From Syntrophorhabdaceae bacterium (lineage in GTDB: Bacteria; Desulfobacterota; Syntrophorhabdia; Syntrophorhabdales; Syntrophorhabdaceae): a stretch of DNA of 42,530 nt. Numbering within the stretch: position 1 is the stretch's first letter; every line of letters begins with the position of its first letter. Shown here piece by piece: positions 33,245-42,530 of this stretch. A model generated the notes under the pieces. The model was given only the letters and a program-made list of their open reading frames with translations, had not been told where the DNA came from and made no database searches. A program made the position numbers and the translations under genes. The stretch spans positions 1 through 42,530 of the forward strand of contig DATKMQ010000141.1 in the NCBI GenBank assembly GCA_035541755.1, read 5' to 3'.

Positions 33245-36200
33245 ATGAGGCCTAATAAAAGATTGAAACAGCACTTTTCTATGGTAGGCAGATGCGTATT
33301 TCTGAGCGTGTTCACCGCGTGCTTTCTTTGCTCAATTTTTGCCGCTCAAATCCAGGCGGCCTGCATAGAGGATGCAACCGGAGCCATCATCTGCAGCGGC
33401 ACAGACGTAAACGGAGTCCGTACGGGCGATGCTGCCGACACGATTACTGTTCAACCGGGCGCGACCGTCTCTGAGACAGTTCAACAAACCGTTGTGACAA
33501 CGGCAGCAGCCGGCGCCACGACCATTGACGCGGGGGATGGCGAAAATACGGTCACGAATGCAGGCGAAGTAACGGCAACGGCCGGCGCGACAGCTCAACC
33601 TTCGGGAATATCGGCTTCCCAAGCAACGGCAACCGCCACGGCCGTGAAAACGGGAGATAATGCAGATACGATTTCCAATGTTTCCGGGATTGCTTCCACT
33701 GCTACATCCTCTGCCACATCTCCCAACATATCTCTGACGCTCTCTGCCGCCACCTCCTCTTACAACTCAACCTATTCGGATGCGACGGCCACAGGCATTG
33801 ACGGGGGCATGGGCCAGAACCAGATTACAAACGCCGTGGCAGGCAGTGTCACGACATCCGCTACTTCAAACAGCACTGCTCCTGTTATAGGCATAAGCGT
33901 AGGCGATCATGCCCGCGCGTATGTCAGCGTGAGGGCGGAATCTGAATCCACGGGTATGCGCGGCGCGGGATCAGTGAGTAATTTAGGGACGCTCAACGTG
34001 ACCGCCACATCGGGGGCCAACACGGGAGCAGTTCAGGCCACCATTTCGGGTTCGGCAATTGCGGATGCTTCTACGGGGGCTGACGCCAGTGCGACGGGCA
34101 TAGCCGGAAGCGCAAGTAGCGACACCATTAACTCGGAAGGCAAGATTACGGTCGCTGCAACAGCCACAGCCGAGGGAAGCCTCGATCTTGAGGGCAGTGC
34201 AACAAACGTGGCTATCGATGCCTCCATTCATGCCGGCGCCACCGCCAAAGGCATAGACGGTAACGGAGGAAATGATTCGATCACCAACTCCTCCACGCTG
34301 ACCGTAAACGCAACGGCCAGTGTCACAAACGACAGCAGCGGTTCGAGTTATTGGGCGCCAGGCATGACCAACGCCTCAACGAGCTCAACGGCTCTAACCA
34401 CGGGCATCGCGGGTGGTGACGGCACGGATACCATTACGAACAATGGGACAATCACGGCTTCAGCGCTGGCAACCACAGAGGTATCTAACGTTCTCACATC
34501 CTACGGAATTGAGAAGGCGGTGGCAACTCAGGCGAACGGTGGCGCATCCTCTTCTGCAACTGTTTTTGGAATAGATGGACGCGGCGGTACAGACACCATC
34601 ACCAACAATGGCACCATCAACGCCTCCGCCACGGCAACCACCTCTTCAGCCGGTGTGTTGCTCACGTATTTTGGCCTCGGTATGTTCTCCATTCCGACCA
34701 CAGCAACCGCCGAGTCTACAGGGATTGAAGGTGGCGCAGGATCCGATACCATCACAAACGCCGGCACGCTGTCAGCGACTTCCACGGCGACTGCCTCCAC
34801 AACGGGCGTGTCCGTGTCGGGCCTCCAATATGACGTGCTCTCCGACGGCAACTCAAGCATCAGTGCTACCGCCACTGCGACCGGGATTTCGGGAGGCGCC
34901 GGAGATGACACAATTTCCAATGCGGGGTCGGTCACGGTTACGGCAAGCCCAACCGCTTCGACAACACGGGTCGGCGTGGAGGCCGTCGGTTCTTCGCGTC
35001 TTGATGCCGACACCAGGGCAACCGCTACCGCTGTCGGGATCGCAGACGGCGCAGGAGACGATCATATCACCAACGAATCCGGCGGTCTGATCACGGTCAA
35101 TGCAAACCCGACCGCCACTGCGACCGGTGTTGACGTAAGAATGATCGGAGTCCCGACTGTGGCATACGAGTTCTTTGCCCAAAAGGACCTGGAAAGCGCC
35201 CGGACGGTGACGCAGGCCGCGGCCACAGGCATTGACGGCGGGGCCGGCAATGACACTATCACCAATAACGGGACGGTGCTTGTCGGCGCATCCGCTGATA
35301 CGGATTCCGAGACCTGGTCGGTCACAATAACACCACCTCTCGGTGCGGTGTCGGGAATCGCAGCCTCATCCTCTATCGCCACGTCGGCAGGGGTGCTCGC
35401 GGCAGAGGGGGGAGGCTCACAGAGCACCTCTTCCGGCACAGATTCTCTGATCAAGGCCGGCACCGGTGCTTATGCCGTGACGGCGGGGATTACGGGCGGT
35501 GACGGCGCCGATACCATTACGAACAATGGCTCCATCACGTCAGGTGCGACGGCAGATGCGTATTCAGTCGGCGTCACGTTGAGTTTAGGCTTCGGCAAAG
35601 GCGGCGTGATGAGCATTCTTCCGAGCGTGGCACTCATCAATACGGCAACCACTGCGGATGCGGCAGCCACAGGTATTGATGGCGGTACGGGGGATGATCA
35701 CATCTATCAGAATAACACGATGAACGTAACAAGCAACGCATATGCGACGAGCGCAAGCATCGGTATTGATTTTAAGGGGTCCTGGGGGCCGGGGTTTGCC
35801 TGGGGAGGAACCATAAGCGATAGCTCGACCACGGCCACCTCCCAGTCCACAGGAATCGCAGGTGGAGACGGTGACGATACCATTACGAATTCCGGGGCCC
35901 ACGGAATCACAGTCGTGTCCGGGGCCGACGCCGATTCGACGTCCGTGAGCGCCACCGTGATGTGGGCGAATCAAGGCGTGGCCGGAGGTATAACGTATCT
36001 TGAGGATTCGACCACAGCTCAGGCGAGCGCCGTCGGAATCGACGGAGGACTCGGCCGAGACACCATAACAAACAGCGCGGGCCTGACCGTTTCAGCCACG
36101 GCCGAAGCCACGAGCGCAGCTGTGAGTATATCGGCTGCAGGCACAGAGACCGGTGTTTCCCTGGATGGCGCCCTGACCAAGGCAGCCCTTACAGCCACCT

Positions 36201-39200
36201 CCAGCGCCACGGGCATTGACGGCGGCGTTGGTAATGATACGATTACCAACACGGCCACCATGGCGGTTTCCTCATCTGCTGATGTCGACAGCGCCGGTGT
36301 TTCTGTGGGACTTGGTTTTTCTAAAACGGGAGTCGTAGCGGGCGTTGCTGCCGCCGACGTCGGGGTAACGGCTACTTCGACAGCCGTGGGGCTTGCGGGC
36401 GGCGCAGGAGACGACACCGTTACCAACTCGGGGACCATGACGACTACAGCTTCATCAACTATCTCTGCGGCCGGGGTTTCGGTGCAGGCCGGCTATGCCG
36501 TGAACGGCGTTGCCGCGGGCGGGGCGTTGGTAAAAGGCAAATCCGTGGCAGAAGCCCTTGCCACCGGGATCGATGGAGGGACAGGTGATGATACGCTGAC
36601 GAATTGGGGTAATAACACCGTTACCGCCACATCCACCGTGACAGCGGCCAGTGTGGGCGTGAACCTCGAAGGGACCTCGGCAGGACTGGCGGCGGGGGCA
36701 TCCGTGGTGGACGGAAACAACACGGTTGATTCACGAGCCACGGGACTGGCCGGCGGCGCGGGCAACGACAAGATCTATAACTACAACCAGACTACCGTAA
36801 GCGCAACCACTGACAGCACACGCACCAATTTTTCCGTCACAGGTACTTTCTCTCTGGAGGGCATGTCGGCCGGAGCGGCCTTCGCCAACGCCTCGAACAC
36901 GGCAACAGCCACAGGCACAGGCATAGATGGAGGTGATGGCGATGATACCATTATCAACAATGGGATCCTCAAGACGGATGCTACGACCACGGCAACAACC
37001 AACAGCGTTTCCATCGACGTCAATATTTCTGCCGAGGGCGTGAGCGCGGGGGCATCTGTGGCCAAGGCGTCGTCAAGTAGCACCGCTTACGCAACCGGAC
37101 TTGCCGGCGGAGCGGGCGATGACACTATCGAGAACCAGAGTTCCGGTGTAATCTCCGGCACCGCTCATGCTACGGCAAAGGTAACGAGTGTTTCCGTCGA
37201 CATATCCGATGTCAGTTTCTCAAAAGCCGATGTAACGACCACAGTTGAGGCCCGCTATACGGGCATGGACGGCGGCGCAGGGAACGACACGATGAGTAAC
37301 CTGGGGAGCATCAACGTGAATTCTGTTTCCACAGCCACCGGGAACTCTGGAACGGGCAGCATTACGGGCTACGGTTCGGCCGACGTGAGTGTCACAGGCA
37401 CATCCATCTCCACCGGTATGGACGGCGGTGACGGTGATGACAAAATATACAATTGGAACGCGATCAACGCCGCGAGCACGGCAACATCCGATGGCGTGTC
37501 GGTGGCGGTCAATCTGCTTGGTGCAGGCTTTGCCAATGCTTCTACCACGGCGAACGCTTACGCAACCGGGCTTGCGGGCGGCGCAGGAACGGATACCCTG
37601 GAGAACCATGGCTTAATCACCCTCACCGCCACCTCCGATGTGAACCAGACCGGCGTCTCTGTGCGGCTCGGGGGATACTCCGACTCAGATGGTAGCAACA
37701 CCTCTCAGGCAACGATCACCGGCATGGATGGCGGCGCAGGCGATGACACCATGACGAACTACACGGGTGCAACCATCACCGGTACGGCCACCGCCAAAGC
37801 CGAAGCGGTCTCGGTTCCCATAGCCCTTCTTGGCGCCTCCAACGCGGACGGTACCACCCAGGCAGTAGCCACCGCCTACGGTATGGCGGGCGGATCCGGA
37901 AATGACACCATGCACAACTACGGGACCATCACGATCACTGCCAACTCCACGCCGACAGGGAAATCCGGGGGCGGCACAGTTGGCGGTTATGGAGAAGCCG
38001 ACGTAGGAATCACAGCCACGGCGATCACCGTGGGTATGGACGGCGGCGAGGGCGACGACAAGATATATAACTGGAACGCAATCAACGCCACGAGCACAGC
38101 AACAGCCAAGGGTTTGTCTGTGACCGTCGATCTACTTGGCGCAGGCTTTGCGAATGCTTCTACCACGGCCAATACCACTGCCACGGGACTTGCCGGCGGC
38201 GCAGGAACGGATACCCTGGAGAACCATGGCTTAATCACCCTCACCGCCACCTCCGATGTGGACCAGACAGGTGTCGCCGTGGTGCTCGGGGGATACTCCG
38301 ACTCTGATGGAAGCAACACCTCTCAGGCAACGATCACCGGCATGGACGGCGGAGCGGGCGATGACACCATGACGAACTACACGGGTGCCACCATCACCGG
38401 TACGGCAACCGCAAAAGGTGAGGTGGTCAACGTCCCTGTAGCCCTTCTTGGTGACTCCAATGCAGACGGCACGACGACTGCAAGAGCCGCTGCGTACGGC
38501 ATGACAGGCGGAGCAGGGAACGACACCATGTACAATTACGGAACGATCATCATCACTGCCAACTCCACACCTACCGGAAAATCGGGCGGTGGTACCATTG
38601 GCGGCTACGGGGAAGCAGATGCGAGTGTCACGGGCGCGTCCACAACCGTGGGCATGGACGGCGGCGAGGGCGACGACAAGATATACAACTGGGGCTCAAT
38701 TAACCTGACGAGCACAGCAACATCCAAGGGGGTCCCCGTGACAGTAGATCTGCTTGGCGCAGGCTTTGCGAATGCTTCTACCACGGCCAATACCACTGCC
38801 ACGGGACTTGCCGGCGGCGCAGGAAACGATACGCTCGAGAACCATGGCTCTATCACCCTCACCGCCACCTCCGATGTGGACCAGACAGGTGTCGCCGTGG
38901 TGCTCGGAGGATACTCCGACTCTGATGGAAGCAACACCTCTCAGGCAACGATCACCGGCATGGACGGCGGAGCGGGCGATGACACCATGACGAACTACAC
39001 GGGTGCAACCATCACCGGCACAGCCACCGCCCAAGCCGAAATGATCTCCGTCCCTGTGGCGCTCCTGGGTGATGCCAATGCGGACGGCACGACCAGGGCA
39101 ATAGCCACCGCCTACGGCATGGCGGGCGGATCCGGAAACGACACCATGCACAACTACGGGACCATCACGATCACTGCCAACTCCACACCTACCGGCCAGT

Positions 39201-42200
39201 CCGGAAGTGGTACCCTCGCCGGTTATGGAGAAGCCGACGTAGGAATCACAGCCACGGCGATCACCGTGGGTATGGACGGCGGCGCAGGCGACGACAAGAT
39301 ATACAACTGGAACGCAATCAACGCCACGAGCACAGCAACAGCCAATGGTTTGTCTGTGACCGTCGAAATGCTCGGTGGCGCCGGGTATGCCAATGCTTCT
39401 ACCACGGCCAATACCACTAGCACGGGAATGGCTGGTGGGGCCGGAAACGATACGCTCGAGAACCACGGGCTAATCCATTTGACGGCAACCTCGGACGTGG
39501 ACGACACAGGTGTCTCTGTCACCCTTGCCGGTTATGCCAGCTCCAACGGAGCGAACACGGCCACGGCAACGCTTATCGGTATGGACGGAGGCGCAGGCGA
39601 TGATACGATGACCAACTACGCCAATGGTACCATAAAGATAGTGGATAACGAAACCACTCTCGACCCGACGGCGAGTGTTCACATGTCGTCGACCACTATT
39701 GAGCTTGCAGGCGATCAAAGGGCGGATGGCGGAGCGGTTGCCACGGCTATCGCATACGGCATGGCCGGCGGGGCTGGAAATGATATCATCCAAAACGCCG
39801 GCGCGATTACGGTGAATATAAGCTCAGCCATTTATGCGTCTGCCACCTCGGCCTCACTCTTCGGGAAAGGCGTGTCCAACACGAGTGGCAGTTCCAATAC
39901 CACGGTCGTGGGAATGGACGCGTCAGACGGCGATAACACCGTGACGAATTTTTCAACGGGCGTCATGACACTTACCGCAACGGCCACGGGACAGGCCGGC
40001 GGCTACACCCTTATGCTTGGCGGAGACGCAGACGCAACGGCCGGAACCAGCGCCACTGCCTCAGCTTACGGCATGCGAGCAGGAGGGGGCGCGGATTATC
40101 TGTACAATTATGGGACAATCGGCGTTACTGCCGCCTCCACGCTCACCGATTCAAGTTCATCTTACACGTTATTCGGGACGGGGACCACGAGCTCAAATGA
40201 CACCGCTTCTTCTCTTGCCGTGGGCATGGATGGCGGCGATGGCATCAACACGATTTTGAACGGTAGTGGCGCCCATTTAACGGTCAGCGCCACGGCCAGT
40301 CCATCGGCGGACAATGGTTCAGAGACGTTCGGGGGTACGGCGGAAGCGGACGCGAATTCCACGGCCACAGCCACGGCAAAAGGGATCATAGGTGGCGCAG
40401 CAAGGGATGTTATTACCAATGATGGAAATCTGGATATAGATGCATACGCCAATGCGAAGGCCATCACAAACGCGGCGCTATTCGCGGGACGTGCGACCGC
40501 ATATTCAACGACCGCCATGACGGCACTCGCCGTTGGAATAGATGCGGGCGAAGGGCAGAACACGGTGACAAATAATAAAAGTATTTCCGTGGACGCGACC
40601 ACTGAGGTGTCGTGTTACTCAAAGGCCGACACGGACCTCGACAGGACAAATTCCAATGCGCAATCGTCTTCCGACGTGTCCGCTTTTGGCATCCATAACG
40701 GTAACGGCGACAGCACTATTACGAACGGACAGGGCGGCACCATAATCGTTCATTCCATCGCCCGGAGCCTATCGTTTGCTGTGGACGGAGAAGGCGCACC
40801 GGTAGAGCGGACGACCGCTGTTTCGGATGAGGTTGCCAACGCGAGCGCAATCTTCGCATCGAGCGCCACGGGCATGCACGCCGGAGATGGAAACAATACG
40901 ATCACCAATCTCGGAACTCTCACGGTTACAGCCGAGACTACCCCGGATTCGCATGCACTGGCCTCCTCCATGGAATATACGGCTACCGCCACTGCTATAG
41001 CGGGGGGTCACGCAGATGCCATGGGCATCAGGGCAGGGAACGGAAACAATACCATAGCGAACAATGGACCCCTGACCGTAACCGCTACTAATACGGGAAC
41101 AGCGCTCGCAGATTATACCTCTACCCATCTTGACCACGCGATCGCCTACGCCGGGGCCGGTGATGTTTCGCTTACTTCAACGGCCACGGGCATTTCGGTT
41201 GGCAACGGATTTAATACAATTGCAAGCAGAGGTGATATTACCGTGACGTCCACCCTTACCTCCAATGCGCACGGCCACTCCAACACCGATTTTGCCGATA
41301 ACCGTGGTGATGCATACGCCGGAGGAATTGCTACCGCCACCGGCATTTCCGCAGGAGACGGTCAAAACACAATCAGCAATTACGGGAACATGACAGTGAC
41401 GGCCTCAGCCAGCGTGTTTGCGTATGGGGATGGGGAGGATTATGCCACAGCGCAGGCAAGTTCTCAAGCACACGCCCGGGGCATCATCACCGGAAACGGA
41501 AACAACACAGTGACCAATTACGGCACGATTACGGTAACCGGGGTCACGAGCTCGATGGCTGCTGTGAGTGTGGGCTCGGATGCAACCGCCACCGAAAGGC
41601 GCAGCGCCGTCGGCATTGAGACAGGAAGCGGCAATGACCTCGTGACAAACTACGGAACGATCGAGACCAAACAAACTCAGAAGACCTGGTTTTTTGACAT
41701 ATCCTCGCCGGGTATTGCCATCTCAACCGGAGCGGGGAACGATACGGTTGTGCTCGGCGCGGGCTCCGTAACTACGGGCGCGATAGACCTGGGTTCCGGA
41801 GACAATACCCTGGAGTTCTTAGGAACGGCCACAGTCAACGGCGATATCCTGCCCGGACCTGGAAACAATACGCTGGTTTTTGATGGAACAGGAACGCTCG
41901 GCTACGACTTTTCAGGATTTGAAAATACGATCAAGCAGGGCGCCGGCACCTTCACCCTGGCAAGCCTGCCTACAATGAATAGCCTTACAATCAAACAAGG
42001 GACCCTGCAGGTGAACAACAGTTATGCCATGGCCAACAACAGCAGCTTCAGCACGTACCTGTACGGTAACAACGGCGGCGCTGGCCTTTTGTCGGTGAAG
42101 GGCACGGCGTCGCTTGCGGGTGCGTTGACCGTAGTCAAAGGACCGGGGTATTTTTACAACGGCTCCCTCTACAATATTGTTACAGGGACCTCCGTTACCG

Positions 42201-42530
42201 GGGCTTTTTCCGGTGTTACGCTTCCTCAGGCCACCCCGATGCTTAGCTTTACCATGGTTAAGACTCCCAGCGCCTTACAGGTCGAGGCACTAGCCAGGAG
42301 CTTTACGCTCTTTGCTGGCGACCCAACCGGGCAGGCAATAGCGGACTATCTCAACAGGATTCAGCATACGAATTCCAGCGATCTATTAGGGGTCCTCGCT
42401 CAGATGCAGAATCTCCCAGCTTCACAATTCAACCAGGCCTTCTTGAGTTTAAGCCCGCAGTCATATGGCATTTCCACGAGGGCAAGCTACACAGGTTCAT
42501 GGCAGAATACAGGGTCTCTTCAGCGCCGCA
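33245..42530 (+). CDS. Giant autotransporter-like adhesin with RTX-like repeats (3' end outside the window)
   Basis: One frame is open from ATG 33245 to the window end, at least 3,095 codons; spot checks along the region stay in phase. An extended signal peptide (residues 1-38, ending FAAQIQA) and a Cys pair (CIEDATGAIIC) come first. The passenger is Ala/Thr/Gly/Ser/Asp rich and has about 50 copies of a turn such as TGIDGGAGNDTITNNG, which resembles the calcium-binding RTX nonapeptide GGxGxDxUx, separated by 50-85 residues of beta-type sequence. Near 41900-42020 it has an autotransporter-associated repeat (FENTIKQGAGTFTL, then IKQGTLQVNN), then SVKGTASLAGALTV, and at the end an alpha-helical linker (AIADYLNRIQH ... 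LSPQSYGIS) that normally precedes the outer-membrane beta barrel. The barrel is not visible. Expected: type V secretion, surface adhesion. ATG follows GAGAGGG. Confidence 0.88.
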   Translation, partial: MRPNKRLKQHFSMVGRCVFLSVFTACFLCSIFAAQIQAACIEDATGAIICSGTDVNGVRTGDAADTITVQPGATVSETVQQTVVTTAAAGATTIDAGDGENTVTNAGEVTATAGATAQPSGISASQATATATAVKTGDNADTISNVSGIASTATSSATSPNISLTLSAATSSYNSTYSDATATGIDGGMGQNQITNAVAGSVTTSATSNSTAPVIGISVGDHARAYVSVRAESESTGMRGAGSVSNLGTLNVTATSGANTGAVQATISGSAIADASTGADASATGIAGSASSDTINSEGKITVAATATAEGSLDLEGSATNVAIDASIHAGATAKGIDGNGGNDSITNSSTLTVNATASVTNDSSGSSYWAPGMTNASTSSTALTTGIAGGDGTDTITNNGTITASALATTEVSNVLTSYGIEKAVATQANGGASSSATVFGIDGRGGTDTITNNGTINASATATTSSAGVLLTYFGLGMFSIPTTATAESTGIEGGAGSDTITNAGTLSATSTATASTTGVSVSGLQYDVLSDGNSSISATATATGISGGAGDDTISNAGSVTVTASPTASTTRVGVEAVGSSRLDADTRATATAVGIADGAGDDHITNESGGLITVNANPTATATGVDVRMIGVPTVAYEFFAQKDLESARTVTQAAATGIDGGAGNDTITNNGTVLVGASADTDSETWSVTITPPLGAVSGIAASSSIATSAGVLAAEGGGSQSTSSGTDSLIKAGTGAYAVTAGITGGDGADTITNNGSITSGATADAYSVGVTLSLGFGKGGVMSILPSVALINTATTADAAATGIDGGTGDDHIYQNNTMNVTSNAYATSASIGIDFKGSWGPGFAWGGTISDSSTTATSQSTGIAGGDGDDTITNSGAHGITVVSGADADSTSVSATVMWANQGVAGGITYLEDSTTAQASAVGIDGGLGRDTITNSAGLTVSATAEATSAAVSISAAGTETGVSLDGALTKAALTATSSATGIDGGVGNDTITNTATMAVSSSADVDSAGVSVGLGFSKTGVVAGVAAADVGVTATSTAVGLAGGAGDDTVTNSGTMTTTASSTISAAGVSVQAGYAVNGVAAGGALVKGKSVAEALATGIDGGTGDDTLTNWGNNTVTATSTVTAASVGVNLEGTSAGLAAGASVVDGNNTVDSRATGLAGGAGNDKIYNYNQTTVSATTDSTRTNFSVTGTFSLEGMSAGAAFANASNTATATGTGIDGGDGDDTIINNGILKTDATTTATTNSVSIDVNISAEGVSAGASVAKASSSSTAYATGLAGGAGDDTIENQSSGVISGTAHATAKVTSVSVDISDVSFSKADVTTTVEARYTGMDGGAGNDTMSNLGSINVNSVSTATGNSGTGSITGYGSADVSVTGTSISTGMDGGDGDDKIYNWNAINAASTATSDGVSVAVNLLGAGFANASTTANAYATGLAGGAGTDTLENHGLITLTATSDVNQTGVSVRLGGYSDSDGSNTSQATITGMDGGAGDDTMTNYTGATITGTATAKAEAVSVPIALLGASNADGTTQAVATAYGMAGGSGNDTMHNYGTITITANSTPTGKSGGGTVGGYGEADVGITATAITVGMDGGEGDDKIYNWNAINATSTATAKGLSVTVDLLGAGFANASTTANTTATGLAGGAGTDTLENHGLITLTATSDVDQTGVAVVLGGYSDSDGSNTSQATITGMDGGAGDDTMTNYTGATITGTATAKGEVVNVPVALLGDSNADGTTTARAAAYGMTGGAGNDTMYNYGTIIITANSTPTGKSGGGTIGGYGEADASVTGASTTVGMDGGEGDDKIYNWGSINLTSTATSKGVPVTVDLLGAGFANASTTANTTATGLAGGAGNDTLENHGSITLTATSDVDQTGVAVVLGGYSDSDGSNTSQATITGMDGGAGDDTMTNYTGATITGTATAQAEMISVPVALLGDANADGTTRAIATAYGMAGGSGNDTMHNYGTITITANSTPTGQSGSGTLAGYGEADVGITATAITVGMDGGAGDDKIYNWNAINATSTATANGLSVTVEMLGGAGYANASTTANTTSTGMAGGAGNDTLENHGLIHLTATSDVDDTGVSVTLAGYASSNGANTATATLIGMDGGAGDDTMTNYANGTIKIVDNETTLDPTASVHMSSTTIELAGDQRADGGAVATAIAYGMAGGAGNDIIQNAGAITVNISSAIYASATSASLFGKGVSNTSGSSNTTVVGMDASDGDNTVTNFSTGVMTLTATATGQAGGYTLMLGGDADATAGTSATASAYGMRAGGGADYLYNYGTIGVTAASTLTDSSSSYTLFGTGTTSSNDTASSLAVGMDGGDGINTILNGSGAHLTVSATASPSADNGSETFGGTAEADANSTATATAKGIIGGAARDVITNDGNLDIDAYANAKAITNAALFAGRATAYSTTAMTALAVGIDAGEGQNTVTNNKSISVDATTEVSCYSKADTDLDRTNSNAQSSSDVSAFGIHNGNGDSTITNGQGGTIIVHSIARSLSFAVDGEGAPVERTTAVSDEVANASAIFASSATGMHAGDGNNTITNLGTLTVTAETTPDSHALASSMEYTATATAIAGGHADAMGIRAGNGNNTIANNGPLTVTATNTGTALADYTSTHLDHAIAYAGAGDVSLTSTATGISVGNGFNTIASRGDITVTSTLTSNAHGHSNTDFADNRGDAYAGGIATATGISAGDGQNTISNYGNMTVTASASVFAYGDGEDYATAQASSQAHARGIITGNGNNTVTNYGTITVTGVTSSMAAVSVGSDATATERRSAVGIETGSGNDLVTNYGTIETKQTQKTWFFDISSPGIAISTGAGNDTVVLGAGSVTTGAIDLGSGDNTLEFLGTATVNGDILPGPGNNTLVFDGTGTLGYDFSGFENTIKQGAGTFTLASLPTMNSLTIKQGTLQVNNSYAMANNSSFSTYLYGNNGGAGLLSVKGTASLAGALTVVKGPGYFYNGSLYNIVTGTSVTGAFSGVTLPQATPMLSFTMVKTPSALQVEALARSFTLFAGDPTGQAIADYLNRIQHTNSSDLLGVLAQMQNLPASQFNQAFLSLSPQSYGISTRASYTGSWQNTGSLQRR
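37418..39271 (+). repeat. Three exact-length 618-bp tandem repeats inside the adhesin
   Basis: Units start at 37418, 38036 and 38654, each exactly 618 bp (206 codons). Each has four sub-repeats of 51, 51, 53 and 51 residues that begin MDGGxGDDKIYNW, LAGGAGxDTLENHG, MDGGAGDDTMTNYTG and MxGGxGNDTMxNYG. Long identical stretches are visible, for example 38289-38390 against 38907-39008. The period is a whole number of codons, so unit number could change without shifting the frame. Confidence 0.95.
39272..39913 (+). repeat. Fourth, diverging copy of the 618-bp repeat
   Basis: It starts with the same MDGGAGDDKIYNWNAIN motif at 39272. The first 100 nt are almost identical to the start of unit 2. Later sub-repeats diverge, and the next cycle begins at 39914, giving 642 bp. 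It marks the edge of the amplified block. Confidence 0.8.

Noticed and set aside
33332-41868. Many long open frames on the - strand opposite the adhesin gene (up to about 256 codons)
   Set aside because: They are antisense shadows of a G+C-rich, highly biased repeat gene. They lack ribosome binding sites, mirror the same repeats, and the + frame is continuous with a signal peptide and autotransporter motifs.
1-42530. CRISPR array or insertion sequence
   Set aside because: No short direct repeats with regular unique spacers and no transposase or terminal inverted repeats were seen; the only regular repeats are the coding ones in the adhesin.

Overview
The window reads as a chromosomal piece of an anaerobic Gram-negative bacterium, most likely a deltaproteobacterium/Desulfobacterota member, perhaps near Syntrophorhabdaceae. 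This is inferred from the gene content: a long ribosomal cluster using zinc-binding S4, S14, L24 and L36, a c-type cytochrome, many lipoproteins, an MmgE/PrpD-type acid-degradation cluster and an autotransporter. No marker was compared with a database.

Region 1 (1-13880) is the end of the str operon (tuf 3' end) joined to the S10-spc-alpha ribosomal cluster in the usual order: rpsJ, rplD, rplW, rplB, rpsS, rplV, rpsC, rplP, rpmC, rpsQ, rplN, rplX, rplE, rpsN, rpsH, rplF, rplR, rpsE, rpmD, rplO, secY, map, infA, rpmJ, rpsM, rpsK, rpsD, rpoA, rplQ. All are on the + strand and tightly packed. Two canonical members are missing from their places: rplC (only 9 nt separate rpsJ and rplD) and adk (secY is followed directly by map). 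RplQ carries a lysine-rich tail of about 90 residues. A tRNA-Gln(CUG) gene and a strong intrinsic terminator close the block.

Region 2 (14035-19090) is accessory. It starts with what looks like the control region of a lost phage: a CI-like repressor on the - strand facing a Cro-like gene, a hidden 57-residue ORF, an IclR-type HTH protein and a truncated ORF. No integrase, transposase or structural gene is present. It continues with small secreted or lipoprotein genes, a degenerate GIY-YIG-like protein, a monohaem cytochrome c and a DUF2158 protein.

Region 3 (19468-24304) holds a pyruvate-kinase C-domain-like protein, a GNAT acetyltransferase, an envelope set (exported protein, M48 metalloprotease with a repeat-like tail, lipoprotein) and an alpha/beta hydrolase broken by a one-base frameshift.

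Region 4 (24602-31450) is a coherent catabolic cluster: a FadR-type GntR regulator with a palindromic operator at its own promoter, two different MmgE/PrpD proteins, an FAD-dependent oxidoreductase and an AAHS-type MFS transporter. The likely role is uptake and dehydration/isomerisation/oxidation of an organic acid; the substrate is unknown. A convergent exported metallophosphoesterase follows.

Region 5 (32405-42530) is an 840-nt leader region with a good promoter and a CRP-like site, then one uninterrupted giant ORF (more than 3,095 codons, running off the window). It encodes an autotransporter-like adhesin with about 50 RTX-like GGxGxD turns. Its core contains an exact 618-bp (206-residue) higher-order tandem repeat with signs of recombination between units. 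This is the most unusual element of the window.
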